From Flavobacteriales bacterium (GTDB lineage Bacteria; Bacteroidota; Bacteroidia; Flavobacteriales_F; PHOS-HE28), in the NCBI GenBank assembly GCA_016717305.1, contig JADKFY010000020.1, forward strand, positions 27,338 through 91,337: DNA of 64,000 nt, given 5' to 3'. The notes under the pieces are model-generated. The model was not told the DNA's origin. It made no database searches and saw only the letters and a program-made list of their open reading frames with translations. How positions within the stretch are numbered: the first letter of the stretch is position 1; each line of letters begins with the position of its first letter. Made by a program: the position numbers and the translations under genes. Positions 52,633-62,500 of the stretch are shown here, in pieces.

Positions 52633-54930
52633 TCATCCCTTCTCGCGGACCCGCAACCAGGCCTGTACCATGCGCAACTTACCGTAGCTATAACGCCCAG
52701 CGAAATGACCAAAGACCTCACTACTACCTATTTCGGGATTTCCGGTAATGTAGTCCGCGATCGTGTTGCGTGTGGGTTCGTCCATCAACATGCCGATCTC
52801 CACTTCTCCTTCGGCGATCCCTTTGGCCACATGGCTCTCGATGGTGCTTTCGGTCAGTGAGCGCTCGGCGGCTATGGAGGCTATGTCCTTACCGGCTTTG
52901 ATCAACTCGTAGGTCTTCAGGTAGGTCTCACCCTTTACCGCTTTGCCCTTTCGTTCTCTCGGTGCTCGCGCACTTTTTCCTTCGCCTCGCTCCCGCTTTT
53001 TGCCGCTCTTGGTGGTCACTTTCGGTCTGTTCTCCTTTGCCCATTCGCCTACCTCTGCGGTCAAGCTGGTGCGTTGGTCCCTGATGGAATTCTCCAGATC
53101 CGGTTTGCGCTTGATCTCTTCACCATTCAAGATGCAACGTGTTACGTATTCAGCCTTGTTGATCATCGTGAACTTCGAGACAAGCAAGGTGTCGATCTCG
53201 TGAAGGTCTTCGGAGTAGCTCTTCGAACGACTGACTTGTTCAACTTGGGCAATGTGTTGAAGTAGTTCCTTCATACTGAGCTTGAGCATTGCGCCGTAGT
53301 ACGCACTTCCTTTCTCGATCCGCTCCAACAATCCATCGCTGTCATCTTCATGCAGCAATCGCAACAACTGGTACTGGAACTTTAGCGTGTTCGCTTCCTC
53401 AGCGTTCAACTTTTCCGACAAACGCACAAGAGCGGATCGCATCGTTTCATCCTCGAATTCTCCAACTTCGGTATGGTCCTTCTGCACGAAGCCCACTTTC
53501 TTCTGGATATCGCCCAGGTCGTAGGTACTGCTCAATACGGCCTGCAGGTACTGGCGCTGTTGCTCTTTCAATTGGACCGGCAACGGCTGCTGGGTGTGCA
53601 TCCGCTCGCTAAAGGCCATTACATCCCGGTCAGTTGATACCACCGATGGAGATATCCGTGTACGAAGGATCAACCCGTTCAACGAACGCAAACGCGATAA
53701 CGCAACATACACCTGCCCGGGAGCAAAAGCACTACCGACATCAATGATCGCTTTATCGAATGTGAGTCCTTGGCTCTTGTGTACCGTGATCGCCCATGCC
53801 AGCTTTACCGGATACTGTTCGAAGGTGCCCAAGATCTCCTCCTTCTGCTCCTTCGAAGTGCCATCCACGACATACCGTTTGTTCTCCCACAATTCCTTCT
53901 TCAGGGTGTACGGTTCGCCGGATTCGAACATTTCCACATGCACACCGTCGGTATCGATCGCCTTCACTTTCGACAATTTTCCGTTGAAGTATTTCTTCTC
54001 CGGATCGTTGCGAATGAACATGATCTGTGCACCCACCTTGAGTTGGAGATCGACCAGAACGGGATACATGCTCTCCGGGAACTGGTCGCACACCGCGGCC
54101 TCGAAACTGTGCGCCATGCCTGGTAATGCGGACAGCGCACGTTGGTTCAACTCATCGGCGGTGCGGTTGTGCGTGGTCAACGTGATCACGCCTTCTTGTT
54201 CGCTCTGTGGGATGTTCGGCTTATAATACGAGTTCAACACCTCCACGTCATTCGTGCTCACCGTGTTGTTCCGCAGGTTGTTCAGGATGTCGATGAAGTC
54301 ACCGTCCTGTTGGCGGAAGATCTTGTCCAATTCAATGTGCGCATAACCGGCCTCCTTTATCACTTTCGCCTCGAAGAAATGTGCGCTGGCGTAATACTTG
54401 CGTAGCACCTGCCACTCGTTGTCCTTCACCACGGGTGGCAGTTGGTACAGATCACCGATCAGCAACACCTGCACCCCACCGAAACTGCGATCGTACACAC
54501 CACGAACGCTCCGCATCCGGTGATCGATCGCGTCCAAGAGATCGGCGCGCAACATGCTCACTTCATCAATGATCAACAGGTCAAGACCACGCAATACGTT
54601 GCGCCGAATACTGTTCAACGGATGCCTTTTCGTAAGCGTATCACGGTCGTGAAAATTGCCGTACGCTGGGATATCGTTGGGCAAAGTGCGCTCCGGGATG
54701 TACGTGCCGAAGGGCAGCAGGAATTGGGAGTGGATCGTAACGCCCTTCGCGTTGAGCGCGGCAATGCCCGTGGGCGCAAGGATCGCGTACCGTTTATGCG
54801 TGCTTCGGGCCAGGTTGTGCAGGAAGGTGGTCTTGCCCGTTCCCGCTTTTCCGGTAAGGAAAACGTGGCGCGCAGTGCTGTTCACAAAGCGCGCGGCAAG
54901 GGCGGCCATCTCGGTCTCTTCGTGTTCCAT
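52633..54930 (-). CDS. PIF1/RecD2-like helicase with C-terminal HTH domain
   Basis: A 765-residue superfamily 1 helicase. Walker A is FLTGKAGTGKTTFLHNLA (about 24-41), Walker B is LIIDEVSMLRADL, and later motifs include GDLYQLPPV, TTHNRTADELN and VHKSQGLTFDKAIIDVG. The C-terminal part has basic linker residues (TKSGKKRERGEGKSARAP) and a helix-turn-helix (LIKAGKDIASIAAERSLTES) like that found at the end of RecQ or PIF1-type Bacteroidota proteins. PIF1 helicases unwind G-quadruplex and other structured DNA. ATG 54930 was chosen; earlier starts at 55044 and 55152 add non-family sequence. Confidence 0.87.
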   Translation of the reverse strand: MEHEETEMAALAARFVNSTARHVFLTGKAGTGKTTFLHNLARSTHKRYAILAPTGIAALNAKGVTIHSQFLLPFGTYIPERTLPNDIPAYGNFHDRDTLTKRHPLNSIRRNVLRGLDLLIIDEVSMLRADLLDAIDHRMRSVRGVYDRSFGGVQVLLIGDLYQLPPVVKDNEWQVLRKYYASAHFFEAKVIKEAGYAHIELDKIFRQQDGDFIDILNNLRNNTVSTNDVEVLNSYYKPNIPQSEQEGVITLTTHNRTADELNQRALSALPGMAHSFEAAVCDQFPESMYPVLVDLQLKVGAQIMFIRNDPEKKYFNGKLSKVKAIDTDGVHVEMFESGEPYTLKKELWENKRYVVDGTSKEQKEEILGTFEQYPVKLAWAITVHKSQGLTFDKAIIDVGSAFAPGQVYVALSRLRSLNGLILRTRISPSVVSTDRDVMAFSERMHTQQPLPVQLKEQQRQYLQAVLSSTYDLGDIQKKVGFVQKDHTEVGEFEDETMRSALVRLSEKLNAEEANTLKFQYQLLRLLHEDDSDGLLERIEKGSAYYGAMLKLSMKELLQHIAQVEQVSRSKSYSEDLHEIDTLLVSKFTMINKAEYVTRCILNGEEIKRKPDLENSIRDQRTSLTAEVGEWAKENRPKVTTKSGKKRERGEGKSARAPRERKGKAVKGETYLKTYELIKAGKDIASIAAERSLTESTIESHVAKGIAEGEVEIGMLMDEPTRNTIADYITGNPEIGSSEVFGHFAGRYSYGKLRMVQAWLRVREKG

Positions 54931-55136
54931 GCTGCGATCAGCACCCGTGGTGGAAAGTGACTGCAAGATCGCATTCTTTGGAAGATCCGAGTTGAAGGTT
55001 GTTCTGGATCTTAGGTTGTCTACTTGTCCAACGGCAAAAGGCATAAGGTTAAAGTGTGAAGTACGGCTCCGGTTGTCACTGACGACATTATCGTCACCGG
55101 CGAAGTTGGTAAGGTAGTTGCGATCTTTGTAACCTG

Positions 55137-55481
55137 ATGAACTGGATCGCACTTACCGAATTGGACCAATTGGATGCCATCGATCAAACATCGAAGGATC
55201 GGCCAGTGCTCATTTTCAAGCATAGCACGCGTTGCAGCATAAGCAGTGCAGCCTTGGGGCGATTGGAACGTGCTTGGACCCCGGTGGATGATGCACACAT
55301 CGCGTACTTCCTTGATCTACTGAAATACCGATCGATCTCCAACGCGATCGCAAAACGCTATATGATCGAACACGAATCGCCGCAAGCGTTGGTGATCCGG
55401 AACGGCAAGTGCATTGATGTTTCAGCACATTTCGGGATCACATACACCGACCTGATCGCCCAGTTGAAGGTCGAGGCATGA
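55137..55481 (+). CDS. ytxJ: Bacillithiol-system redox protein YtxJ
   Basis: A 114-residue thioredoxin-like protein. The TLLIFKHSTRCSIS-like motif of YtxJ is present as VLIFKHSTRCSISS, with a single active-site Cys, and IEHESPQALVI forms the cis-Pro loop. These proteins act on bacillithiol-mixed disulfides (a proposed bacilliredoxin). Its presence hints that the organism uses bacillithiol; the biosynthesis genes bshABC are not in the window. The start is set by the ATG at 55137, which lies within the leader of the helicase on the opposite strand. Confidence 0.85.
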   Translation: MNWIALTELDQLDAIDQTSKDRPVLIFKHSTRCSISSAALGRLERAWTPVDDAHIAYFLDLLKYRSISNAIAKRYMIEHESPQALVIRNGKCIDVSAHFGITYTDLIAQLKVEA

Positions 55482-55510
55482 TCCGTTCTGCGCCATATCG
55501 GATTTCGCCC

Positions 55511-55834
55511 ATGCGTCAGTTGCTTCTTACGGCAACGTTCGCGGCATGCTCTGCATTGTTCGCCCAAGAAAGGCTTTCCGCAGATGAGTTGGAACGTTTC
55601 TCCTTGTTACACCCCACAACGGCAGTTGACCAAGGTGCTCTGGGCACGCCGATGATGCCGTACGCACATTCACTACCACCGATCCCTTCCACATGGACGT
55701 ACTCTTCCCTCGGACTATTTTGCAAGCTGGATGTTCAACTGGAGCGCCACTTTCCGGTGCCCGTTTTCTTCCGCGTTGGCGGTGACGTGCGGCAAGTGGA
55801 TCTTTGGGAAGGGAAACATGATCCTTCGCACTGA
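55511..55834 (+). CDS. Small secreted hypothetical protein
   Basis: A 107-residue protein. A signal peptide covers residues 1-18 (LLLTATFAACSALFAQ). The mature part has a short helix (LSADELERFSLLHPTTAVDQ) and beta region (FCKLDVQLERHFPVPVFFRV). It follows ytxJ closely and may share its transcript; an in-frame ATG at 55478 overlaps the ytxJ stop. No family was recognised. Confidence 0.6.
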   Translation: MRQLLLTATFAACSALFAQERLSADELERFSLLHPTTAVDQGALGTPMMPYAHSLPPIPSTWTYSSLGLFCKLDVQLERHFPVPVFFRVGGDVRQVDLWEGKHDPSH

Positions 55835-55965
55835 TAGCGGCAAAGGGTGTTTATGGCTGCACTCGAGATTTTGCGCCACTTTTTCTGGTCTGATCAATTG
55901 AACAGGCAAGTGGTCCGGTGGGTGGACTATCATTGGACCTGCGCACTGTCCGATAGGCAACGCAC

Positions 55966-56913
55966 ATGTATCTGATCCTTCGCAAAACCGTGCGCATGGC
56001 TTTGCATTTGTACTGCGGCCGGATCCGTGTGTTGCACGTCGAAGCACTACCAATAACGGGACCCTTGCTGCTCGCAAGCAACCACCCGAATTCCTTCTTT
56101 GATGCTTTGATCATCGCCACCCATTTGGACCGACGCATGTACTTCCTTGCACGTGGAGATGTATTCAGAAAGCCACGCATCGCAAAGCTTTTGTACGCCA
56201 TGAACCTGATCCCGATCCATCGGCTCAGCGAAGGAAGGAGCGAACTCCACCGGACACAAGGGAGCTTCGAACGATCTCATGACATTCTGTTGAACGGTTC
56301 GAGCATGTTGATCTTTTCGGAAGGTCTTTCAGTGAACGAGAACGGACTTCGATCGTTGGGAAAGGGAACTGCCCGCATTGCTTATCGCGCGTGGCACGGC
56401 AACGAGCCGATCCCGCTGGCGGTGGTGCCCATATGGTTGCATTATGATACGTTCCACCGGCCGTTCATGGACGTGACATTGGCCACTGGAGCATTGATGC
56501 ATGCCAAGAATGAAGTGGCGAATTCAGAACCTTCCTTTCTTCGAAAGTTCAATGCCGACTTGAAAGAACATTTCGTCGCGACCGGCGAATTCGCGGACCG
56601 GCACATTGAAGCGAACCGAAGGAATGAGCGCAGTTCATTGGTCGGGAAGGTGATCGTTGGGGCCATGACAGTGTTCGCTCTACTCTTGCACGCACCTTGG
56701 TACTTCGCACTCCGAACTTTCACAGCGAAACGAACGAAGGGTACCGTGTTCTTCGATAGTGTGTTGTTCGGCCTGCTGTACATCACTTATCCGATCTGGT
56801 TGATGGCACTAGTGCTTATTACGAAGCTCCTCGGTAGTTCGTGGTTCGAGGGGATGGTCGTGGCTTTGAACGCACCGCTCTGGGTATATGCACTCCGGAA
56901 GTACCGTAGCTGA
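55966..56913 (+). CDS. Lysophospholipid acyltransferase family protein
   Basis: A 315-residue membrane acyltransferase. The motif LLLASNHPNSFFDALI is the His-x5-Asp variant of the usual His-x4-Asp, common in Bacteroidota. FSEGLSVNENGLRSLGKG is the FPEG-type acceptor motif with Ser in place of Pro, and the third region is PLAVVPIWLHYDT. The C-terminal third holds two or three membrane helices. It acylates a phospholipid precursor or another acceptor; substrate not defined. An alternative start at residue 11 is possible. Confidence 0.85.
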   Translation: MYLILRKTVRMALHLYCGRIRVLHVEALPITGPLLLASNHPNSFFDALIIATHLDRRMYFLARGDVFRKPRIAKLLYAMNLIPIHRLSEGRSELHRTQGSFERSHDILLNGSSMLIFSEGLSVNENGLRSLGKGTARIAYRAWHGNEPIPLAVVPIWLHYDTFHRPFMDVTLATGALMHAKNEVANSEPSFLRKFNADLKEHFVATGEFADRHIEANRRNERSSLVGKVIVGAMTVFALLLHAPWYFALRTFTAKRTKGTVFFDSVLFGLLYITYPIWLMALVLITKLLGSSWFEGMVVALNAPLWVYALRKYRS

Positions 56914-56963
56914 TCCACGTCAATTGTGGCGAAGAGAGGCTTAGCGACCGCAGAACCGGAACA

Positions 56964-57034
56964 CGTCACTCCGGGAAGCCGGGGCGCCTCCCGCAGTGCT
57001 GCGGGACTGCGTTCGCCCAGCTTCCGGAGTGACG
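56964..57034. repeat. Nested imperfect palindrome (REP-like)
   Basis: Outer arms CGTCACTCCGGGAAGC (56965-56979 region) and GCTTCCGGAGTGACG (57020-57034) match with a one-base bulge. Inner arms TCCCGCAG (56989-56996) and CTGCGGGA (56999-57006) are perfect. The whole can fold as a long branched hairpin. It separates the acyltransferase and the glycosyltransferase, which converge, and could serve as a bidirectional terminator or repeat element. Confidence 0.75.
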
Positions 57035-57097
57035 TTTCTTGGGCTGCGCGTGGCAATTATCACTTATCTAGAAATTGCATATGCGATCACCTACCGT

Positions 57098-57802
57098 TCA
57101 ACTGGCATTGGGCCTGTAGTTGAGCATGATCCCATAAGTGCGCACGATCTCCTCCTGTGATGCGCCTCTGCGATACATCCTGACCACCTTCATGTTCGCG
57201 AGCTGCACGCGTAACCATGAAATGTGATCGTATTTGCGAGCGGAGATCAAGGTGCCTTGATCGGAAAGATGAAAGGTGCCGATCTTGCGAAGGCGCGCCA
57301 GAAGGTCATATTCCTCCATGATCAGCATTTCTGTTTTGTAGCCACCAGCGCGCACGAACAGATCGCGGGTCACCCAGATGCTCTGGTCGCCGCCACGGAA
57401 GTACGGCAGATCGAAGCGGGTGAAGAATGCATTCACCTTGAGCATGAAACGGTCACTATCGAAGCGTGTTCTGAAACTACCATGATCAGCACCCGAGGCC
57501 AGTGCTGCCGAAACTATCGCCGCGGAATTCACCGGTGGTCGTGTATCAGCATGCACGAAATGGAGGATATCGCCATGCGCCAAGGACGCACCATGGTTCA
57601 TTTGTCCGGCTCGCCCTTTGATCGTGGACAAGGTTACCGTGGCACCTTCCGCTTCGGCGATCGCCAACGTATTGTCGGTACTACCTCCATCGCTGATGAT
57701 CACTTCGGCACCCGAAGAATTGCGAATGGACAACAGATGGCGCACGGCATTGCCGATGTTCTCGGCTTCATTGTACGTAGGTATGATCACCGAAATGCGC
57801 AT
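57098..57802 (-). CDS. TIGR04283-type glycosyltransferase (GT2)
   Basis: A 234-residue GT-A fold glycosyltransferase. Motifs are ISVIIPTYNEAENIGNAVRH, the EVIISDGGSTDNT nucleotide-sugar motif, GRAGQMNHGASLAHGDIL, HADTRPP (the DxD-like metal site) and FRGGDQSIWVTRDLF. This matches the TIGR04283 family found in many bacteria, whose acceptor is not known. ATG 57802 was chosen; an upstream start would lie in the leader. It is opposite to the BamA-like gene that follows. Confidence 0.88.
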   Translation of the reverse strand: MRISVIIPTYNEAENIGNAVRHLLSIRNSSGAEVIISDGGSTDNTLAIAEAEGATVTLSTIKGRAGQMNHGASLAHGDILHFVHADTRPPVNSAAIVSAALASGADHGSFRTRFDSDRFMLKVNAFFTRFDLPYFRGGDQSIWVTRDLFVRAGGYKTEMLIMEEYDLLARLRKIGTFHLSDQGTLISARKYDHISWLRVQLANMKVVRMYRRGASQEEIVRTYGIMLNYRPNAS

Positions 57803-57991
57803 GCGTTGCGAAGGTATTGCGCCGATCCATGCGCACCGATCATGGGACGTGTACGCTACTTTGTTCAAGCTTTTCGATCTTCGTCCGGATCCACATTCAT
57901 CCTTCCGGCTCGGATCAACGTAAGTATCGATCATCATTTACGACTCTCCTTCAGCCATGGATCAAGACCCACCACAGACCGACAAGGCTTC

Positions 57992-59128
57992 ATGCTAAGA
58001 TCAACGATAGTCGTTCTCCTCTGTGCTTGTGGCTTCACCAGTTCGGCGCAAGTGGATAGCACGGCAAGCAAACGAAAGGCGAAGTTCCTCGCGCTTCCCG
58101 GTGTGTTCTCTTCCCCCGAAACAAGCTTGGGGTTCGGTGTTGTGGGGCTGACGACCTTCCGTTTCAAGAACGAATCGGATTCTTCGCAAACCTCACAGAT
58201 CAACATTGGTGCAGCTTACACCCTGTTGGACCAATTCCTGTTGTACCTGCCCTACCAGTTCTTCTGGAATGAACAACGTTATAAGCTTTACGGTGAAGTG
58301 GGCTACTACAAATATTTCTTCCTTTTCCACGGGATCGGCGCGGACCATGAAGGCGAAAACCTGGAGTCGTTCGATGTGCGCTTTCCAAGGGTCCGCATCA
58401 ACTTCTTGAAACGCTTCGGTGATCGTACGTTCGTTGGAGGACGGTACGCGTTCGACAATTTCAACATCACCCGTTTCGATACCACCGGCGTGTTGCAGGA
58501 TCTACAGATCGCAGGAACAGCGGGTGGTGCCATATCCGGACTCGGCCCCATCGTGAACTACGATACCAGGGATAATATCTTCCAGCCGTACAAGGGAATT
58601 CTTGCAGAGCTTTCCTTCTTGTTGAATGACGAGGCGATCGGAAGCGCATACAACTTCACACAAACGTCGTTGGAAGTAAGTGGCTACATTGCATTGAAGA
58701 AACCCAAGGCATTACCTGCGAACAGACGACCGATACGACCTGTGCTCGCACTGAACATGTTGGCGGTAGCAGCAGGTGGAAATGCGCCATTCAATGCACT
58801 GGGCCTGCTGGGCGGAACCAAACGCATGCGCGGCTATTACGAAGGCTACTTCCGCGACAAACGCATGATCGAAGGACAAGCTGAATTTCGCATACCGCTC
58901 TTCGCCAACAACGCAGGCTTTCTTCAGCGCTTTGGCGTTGTGGCTTTCGGTGGCCTTGGCACGGTGGCCCCAACTTACAAGTCGCTGAACCTGCAGGATC
59001 TTGTGCATACGTACGGCGGCGGACTGCGCTTTCAATTGGACCGAAAACAAGGTATCAATTTGCGCGTTGAATATGGCTTGAGCGCGACGACGTCAGGATT
59101 TTACCTGAGCATTGGCGAAGCTTTCTGA
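57992..59128 (+). CDS. BamA/TamA family outer-membrane protein
   Basis: A 378-residue outer-membrane barrel. A signal peptide covers residues 1-19 (TIVVLLCACGFTSSAQ). The C-terminal region carries the bacterial surface antigen motifs: GPIVNYDTRDNIFQPYKG, LGGTKRMRGYYEGYFRDKRM (the conserved R-G-Y motif) and YGLSATTSGFYLSIGEAF with terminal Phe. There are no POTRA repeats, so it is a barrel-only member. It may be a small transporter or a lipid-linked surface protein. ATG 57992 was chosen from several upstream options because it begins the signal peptide. Confidence 0.85.
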   Translation: MLRSTIVVLLCACGFTSSAQVDSTASKRKAKFLALPGVFSSPETSLGFGVVGLTTFRFKNESDSSQTSQINIGAAYTLLDQFLLYLPYQFFWNEQRYKLYGEVGYYKYFFLFHGIGADHEGENLESFDVRFPRVRINFLKRFGDRTFVGGRYAFDNFNITRFDTTGVLQDLQIAGTAGGAISGLGPIVNYDTRDNIFQPYKGILAELSFLLNDEAIGSAYNFTQTSLEVSGYIALKKPKALPANRRPIRPVLALNMLAVAAGGNAPFNALGLLGGTKRMRGYYEGYFRDKRMIEGQAEFRIPLFANNAGFLQRFGVVAFGGLGTVAPTYKSLNLQDLVHTYGGGLRFQLDRKQGINLRVEYGLSATTSGFYLSIGEAF

Positions 59129-59234
59129 ACCGCGCTTCAAACGAGAAACTGGCGTTCCGTTTCCGAACCATTCTGCAACTCGACCCAGAAAGACAACCCT
59201 CTGGAACCGGTGATCATGGATCGATCAAAAAGCA

Positions 59235-59260
59235 AATGGCCCACTGCGAAGTGGGCCATT
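59235..59260 (-). terminator. 11-bp perfect hairpin
   Basis: AATGGCCCACT (59235-59245) pairs perfectly with AGTGGGCCATT (59250-59260), loop GCGA. On the minus strand it is followed by TGCTTTTTGA, so it would end a minus-strand transcript coming from the remnant region. It may also limit read-through of the barrel gene on the plus strand. Confidence 0.75.
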
Positions 59261-59330
59261 CGAATTCCGATGTGCGACCCCGATCCACCCCGTGCTCGAA
59301 CACAGGACCAGGGTCGCGCTTCGGGAGAGA

Positions 59331-59384
59331 TCAGGGTTGCGGCATCGTCGCCTTTGAGGTGACGCGTATGGTGATGCACTTCAT
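59331..59384 (-). pseudogene. Possible remnant of a third cysteine-repeat gene start
   Basis: On the minus strand a 17-codon frame (MKCITIRVTSKATMPQP) begins 45 bases after the conserved motif at 59429-59456. The intact paralogue at 63181 starts MKHSTLRSTA, 49 bases after its own copy of that motif. The shared leader spacing and similar first residues suggest that a third paralogue once began here. It is too short to be certain. Confidence 0.4.
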
Positions 59385-59428
59385 GATCCTGTTTCCTTGT
59401 TCGTGCCAAAGTTGAACGACAATGGCTG

Positions 59429-59456
59429 CCCCACACCTCGTATAAATACCAGTTCT
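59429..59456 (-). promoter_or_regulatory. Conserved palindromic upstream motif, copy 2
   Basis: This 28-base site is identical in 26 positions to 63230-63257. On the minus strand it contains CTGGTA-TTTA-TACGAG, a near-palindrome (perfect form CTGGTA-N4-TACCAG), followed by GTGTGGGG. It lies downstream of the terminator of the 59531-63181 gene. No intact gene follows, only a possible remnant. Confidence 0.6.
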
Positions 59457-59473
59457 GCACGGAGGCCGTAAAC

Positions 59474-59505
59474 GGGACAACCCCGACCGAGGCCGGGGCT
59501 GTCCC
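59474..59505 (-). terminator. Hairpin after the cysteine-repeat gene
   Basis: GGGACA (59474-59479) pairs with TGTCCC (59500-59505), and after one mismatch CCCCG pairs with CGGGG. It lies 26 bases after the stop of the gene at 59531. On the minus strand CGTTTACG follows. Confidence 0.7.
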
Positions 59506-59530
59506 TAACTGTTCAAGCTCTAGTGTACCT

Positions 59531-62500
59531 TCAATGCTGCACCATGATCCGGATGGCACGTTGCTGTCCGTTGCGCGTGGCCAACACGTGGTAAACCCCA
59601 GAGGCCATGTCTTCAAGGTCCATCTGTAAGGTACGTTTTCCTGAGACCAATATAGGTGCCTTCACGACACGTCCAGTGGCGTCGTACACGGCGATGCTCA
59701 TTGCGGTGTTCACCTCCAACGCATTTAGTTGGAACTTGCCGTTCGATGGGTTCGGCTGCACAGTGAACCATGCATTGGAGCCGGTTCCTTCTTCGATGCT
59801 GGTGATGATCGTGCCTACGCATTCGCAACCCACGGTGTACACATCGTTCTCGGTGCCCGCGTTGGCATCATCGCATGGGGTGCCGGGTAAGGCGAAGCCG
59901 CCGGGAACATCTAGGCAGTCCAAGGTCTGGCCACTGCACTCGCAGAAGGCATTGTACACATCATTGCCCGTTATGGCGTTCCCATCATCGCAAGCTGTTC
60001 CGGGTTGTGCTGCTCCTCCGGGAACGCCGAGGCAATCGTTGGCCAAGGTCCCTACGCACGCACAATTGGCAGTGTAGGTATCATCACTGGTTTGGGGGTT
60101 ATTGTCGTTGCAAGGAGTTCCTGGCGCTGCACTTCCTCCGGGCACTCCAGCGCAATCGTACGGGAGTCCGGAACATCGCAATTGCAGTGTAAACATCATT
60201 GCCGGTCGATAGGTCGCCATCGTCGCATGGTGTCCCCGGTTGGGCAGGACCACCCGCAACACCTTCACAATCGTTGACCAGAACGCCCGCACATTGGCAG
60301 TTCGCGATGTAGACGTCATCTGAGGTCATCGCATCATCATCATCGCACGGTGATCCAGGTAGTGCGGTACCACCTGCTACGCCAATGCAATCGATCAATT
60401 GACCGGCACACTGGCAGCTGACATTGTACACATCGTTGCCCGTGGCCGCATTGCCATCATCACAGGGTGAACCGAAGATGGCGGTGCCGCCCGGTAGGCC
60501 AAGGCAATCGTAGGCGAGGCCTGCGCACTGGCAGTTCGCATCGTACACGTCGCCACCGGTACCCGGGTTGTTATCATCGCAGGTCGTACCCGGAAGGGCA
60601 GTTCCCCCGGGCACTCCTGCGCAATCAGCAGGCACACCTGCACATACGCAGTTGGCGGTCCAAGTGTCGTTGCCCGTATTCGCGTCGCCATCATCGCAAG
60701 CGGTGCCGGGCAAGGCAGGGCCGTTGTTCACACCGGCACAGTCCTGTGGTGTATTGGCGTTGATCACCACGGCATAATCCTCCGTTTCGCCCAGGTTGTA
60801 GTTGAAGCAAGGGGCCAGTACAGCGGGTTCGCCGCCTTGCACGTTCACACCGCGCACACGCATAATGGTGGAACCGAGAGCGGCGGATACCGGCACCGTG
60901 AAAGCGATACTCTGCGCTTCACCCGCTGCTGTACTGTTGAACGCGCCGAGCTTCTCATCCTCCTCGAACGTGCCACTGTGATCGTAGTCGATCCACACGG
61001 CATAGCGCCCATCAACGTGCGTTCCGGTGGTAATAGTGATGGTGCGTTGCGCGTTACGGGACAACGGCGTACTCAACGATCCGCTATAGTCCGTGTAAGA
61101 GGGTCCGGCCACACCACCTGTGCCCGTGTTGTTGATCGAGGCGAGTTGCACACCGTCCACATAATCTCCTTCCGCAGTGCCCGTCACGCTCACAGGTATG
61201 CAATAGTCGCCGAAGTTCCCTGTACCGAAGTGGGCGGAGATGGTGATGTACGATCGCACATAGGGCGGGTATTCCTCTTCGCAAAGCGAATAGAGCCGCA
61301 GGTTGATGTTGTCGAAGTCCAGCACACCGACGTTCGGCTGTGTGAGCGTGAGGCTGGTGTTGATGCATTGGCCGCCCAACAGTTCCAGTTGGATGCCGTC
61401 GTCGTTGGAATTGAGCGTGTTGCCGAAGGCCTGCATCACGGCGCCTTGCGCATTGGTGGCCGCGTCGAACTTGAGGTAATAGGTGCGGGTGGTATCGCTG
61501 TTGTTGCAAACGACGAGCGGGAAGATGACATCCGAACCAATGGGCGCTTCGTTCACGGCCATGCTCGTGTAGCCGAGCGTTCCCACAGAAAGCGAAGGCT
61601 GATCGAGCGGATACCCGCCTTCGTACTTGCAACTGGTGCGCGAGTTGGCGGAATCCAGTTTGAAGACGTAGCTACCGAACACCTCATCCCGGTATAGGTC
61701 CACTGTGTGGCTGTCGTACACATCACCATCCTCTAGGTGATAGGCCATTGTATTGGTGTTCTGGTTGGAGGCTCCCGTTGAACTGCCGTATTCAGTGCGC
61801 ATCTTCATGGAGCTGCCGAGCGCCACACCGCTGCCAGCGAGGTATGCGCCGAATTCAAAGCTCAGCCCTTCTTCAAGCGCAACGGTGTAGTCGATGTTGC
61901 GCTTGATCGAGGTGGTGGTGGTCTGCGAGAAGGTCTGCCCGGCTCCACCACCGCTGAATGCACGGGTGAGGGCGAACGGTGCAGCGGCCTTGATCGAGTC
62001 ATTTAGAGCGAGCGCCTGGTTCCATACGTTCAATTGGTTGACCTTGTCGTCGTACACGGAGGTGCCCGGTGTGAGCGCGGCGATCTGCGCCGTCAATTGG
62101 GAATGAGCGTGCTGCGGATATGGCTCTCGGTATGGTGGTAGCTGGAGATCAAGCTGACCGCTTCTGAGGCGAACTTCGCATCCGCAGTGATGGTGCCGCA
62201 AGCCGGCCGCTCAATCACCTTCATCATGCCATATCCATAGCGGATGGCGCTTCCGATGAACATGTCATCGGGCGTGCCGCTGGCCGAAGTGGTGAATTCG
62301 GATGAAGCCTCGAAGCATGTTTCATATTCCAACGCGCTCGTTTCGGACTGTTCGGCCGTTACCTCCACCCCGAACTCGGCATAGATCTCGAACGGGACGT
62401 CCACGATCCAGCCGATGGAGCCCGCGAAGCCCACCTTGGCCCTGACGAAGTCGTTCTCTTCGGTACCCGTTGTGACCGATTGAGAGAAACCCGAACAGGT

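Larger units (their letters stand above)
59129..59530. other. 402-base gene-free interval with hairpins
   Basis: Holds the 59235-59260 hairpin, an inverted pair near 59276-59318 (GGGTCGC against GCGACCC), a candidate remnant of a gene start at 59331-59384, the palindromic motif at 59429-59456 and the terminator at 59474-59505. I see no tRNA and no convincing protein gene. Confidence 0.7.

Noticed and set aside
57224..57991. N-terminal extension of the BamA-like gene
   Set aside because: The upstream frame runs through the oppositely oriented glycosyltransferase and lacks family similarity; the signal peptide starts at 57992.
59276..59318. A tRNA-like fold with GGGTCGC/GCGACCC arms and a TTCGAG loop
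   Set aside because: The span between the arms is about 30 bases, too short for a tRNA, and no anticodon or D arm can be placed. It is described only as a hairpin.
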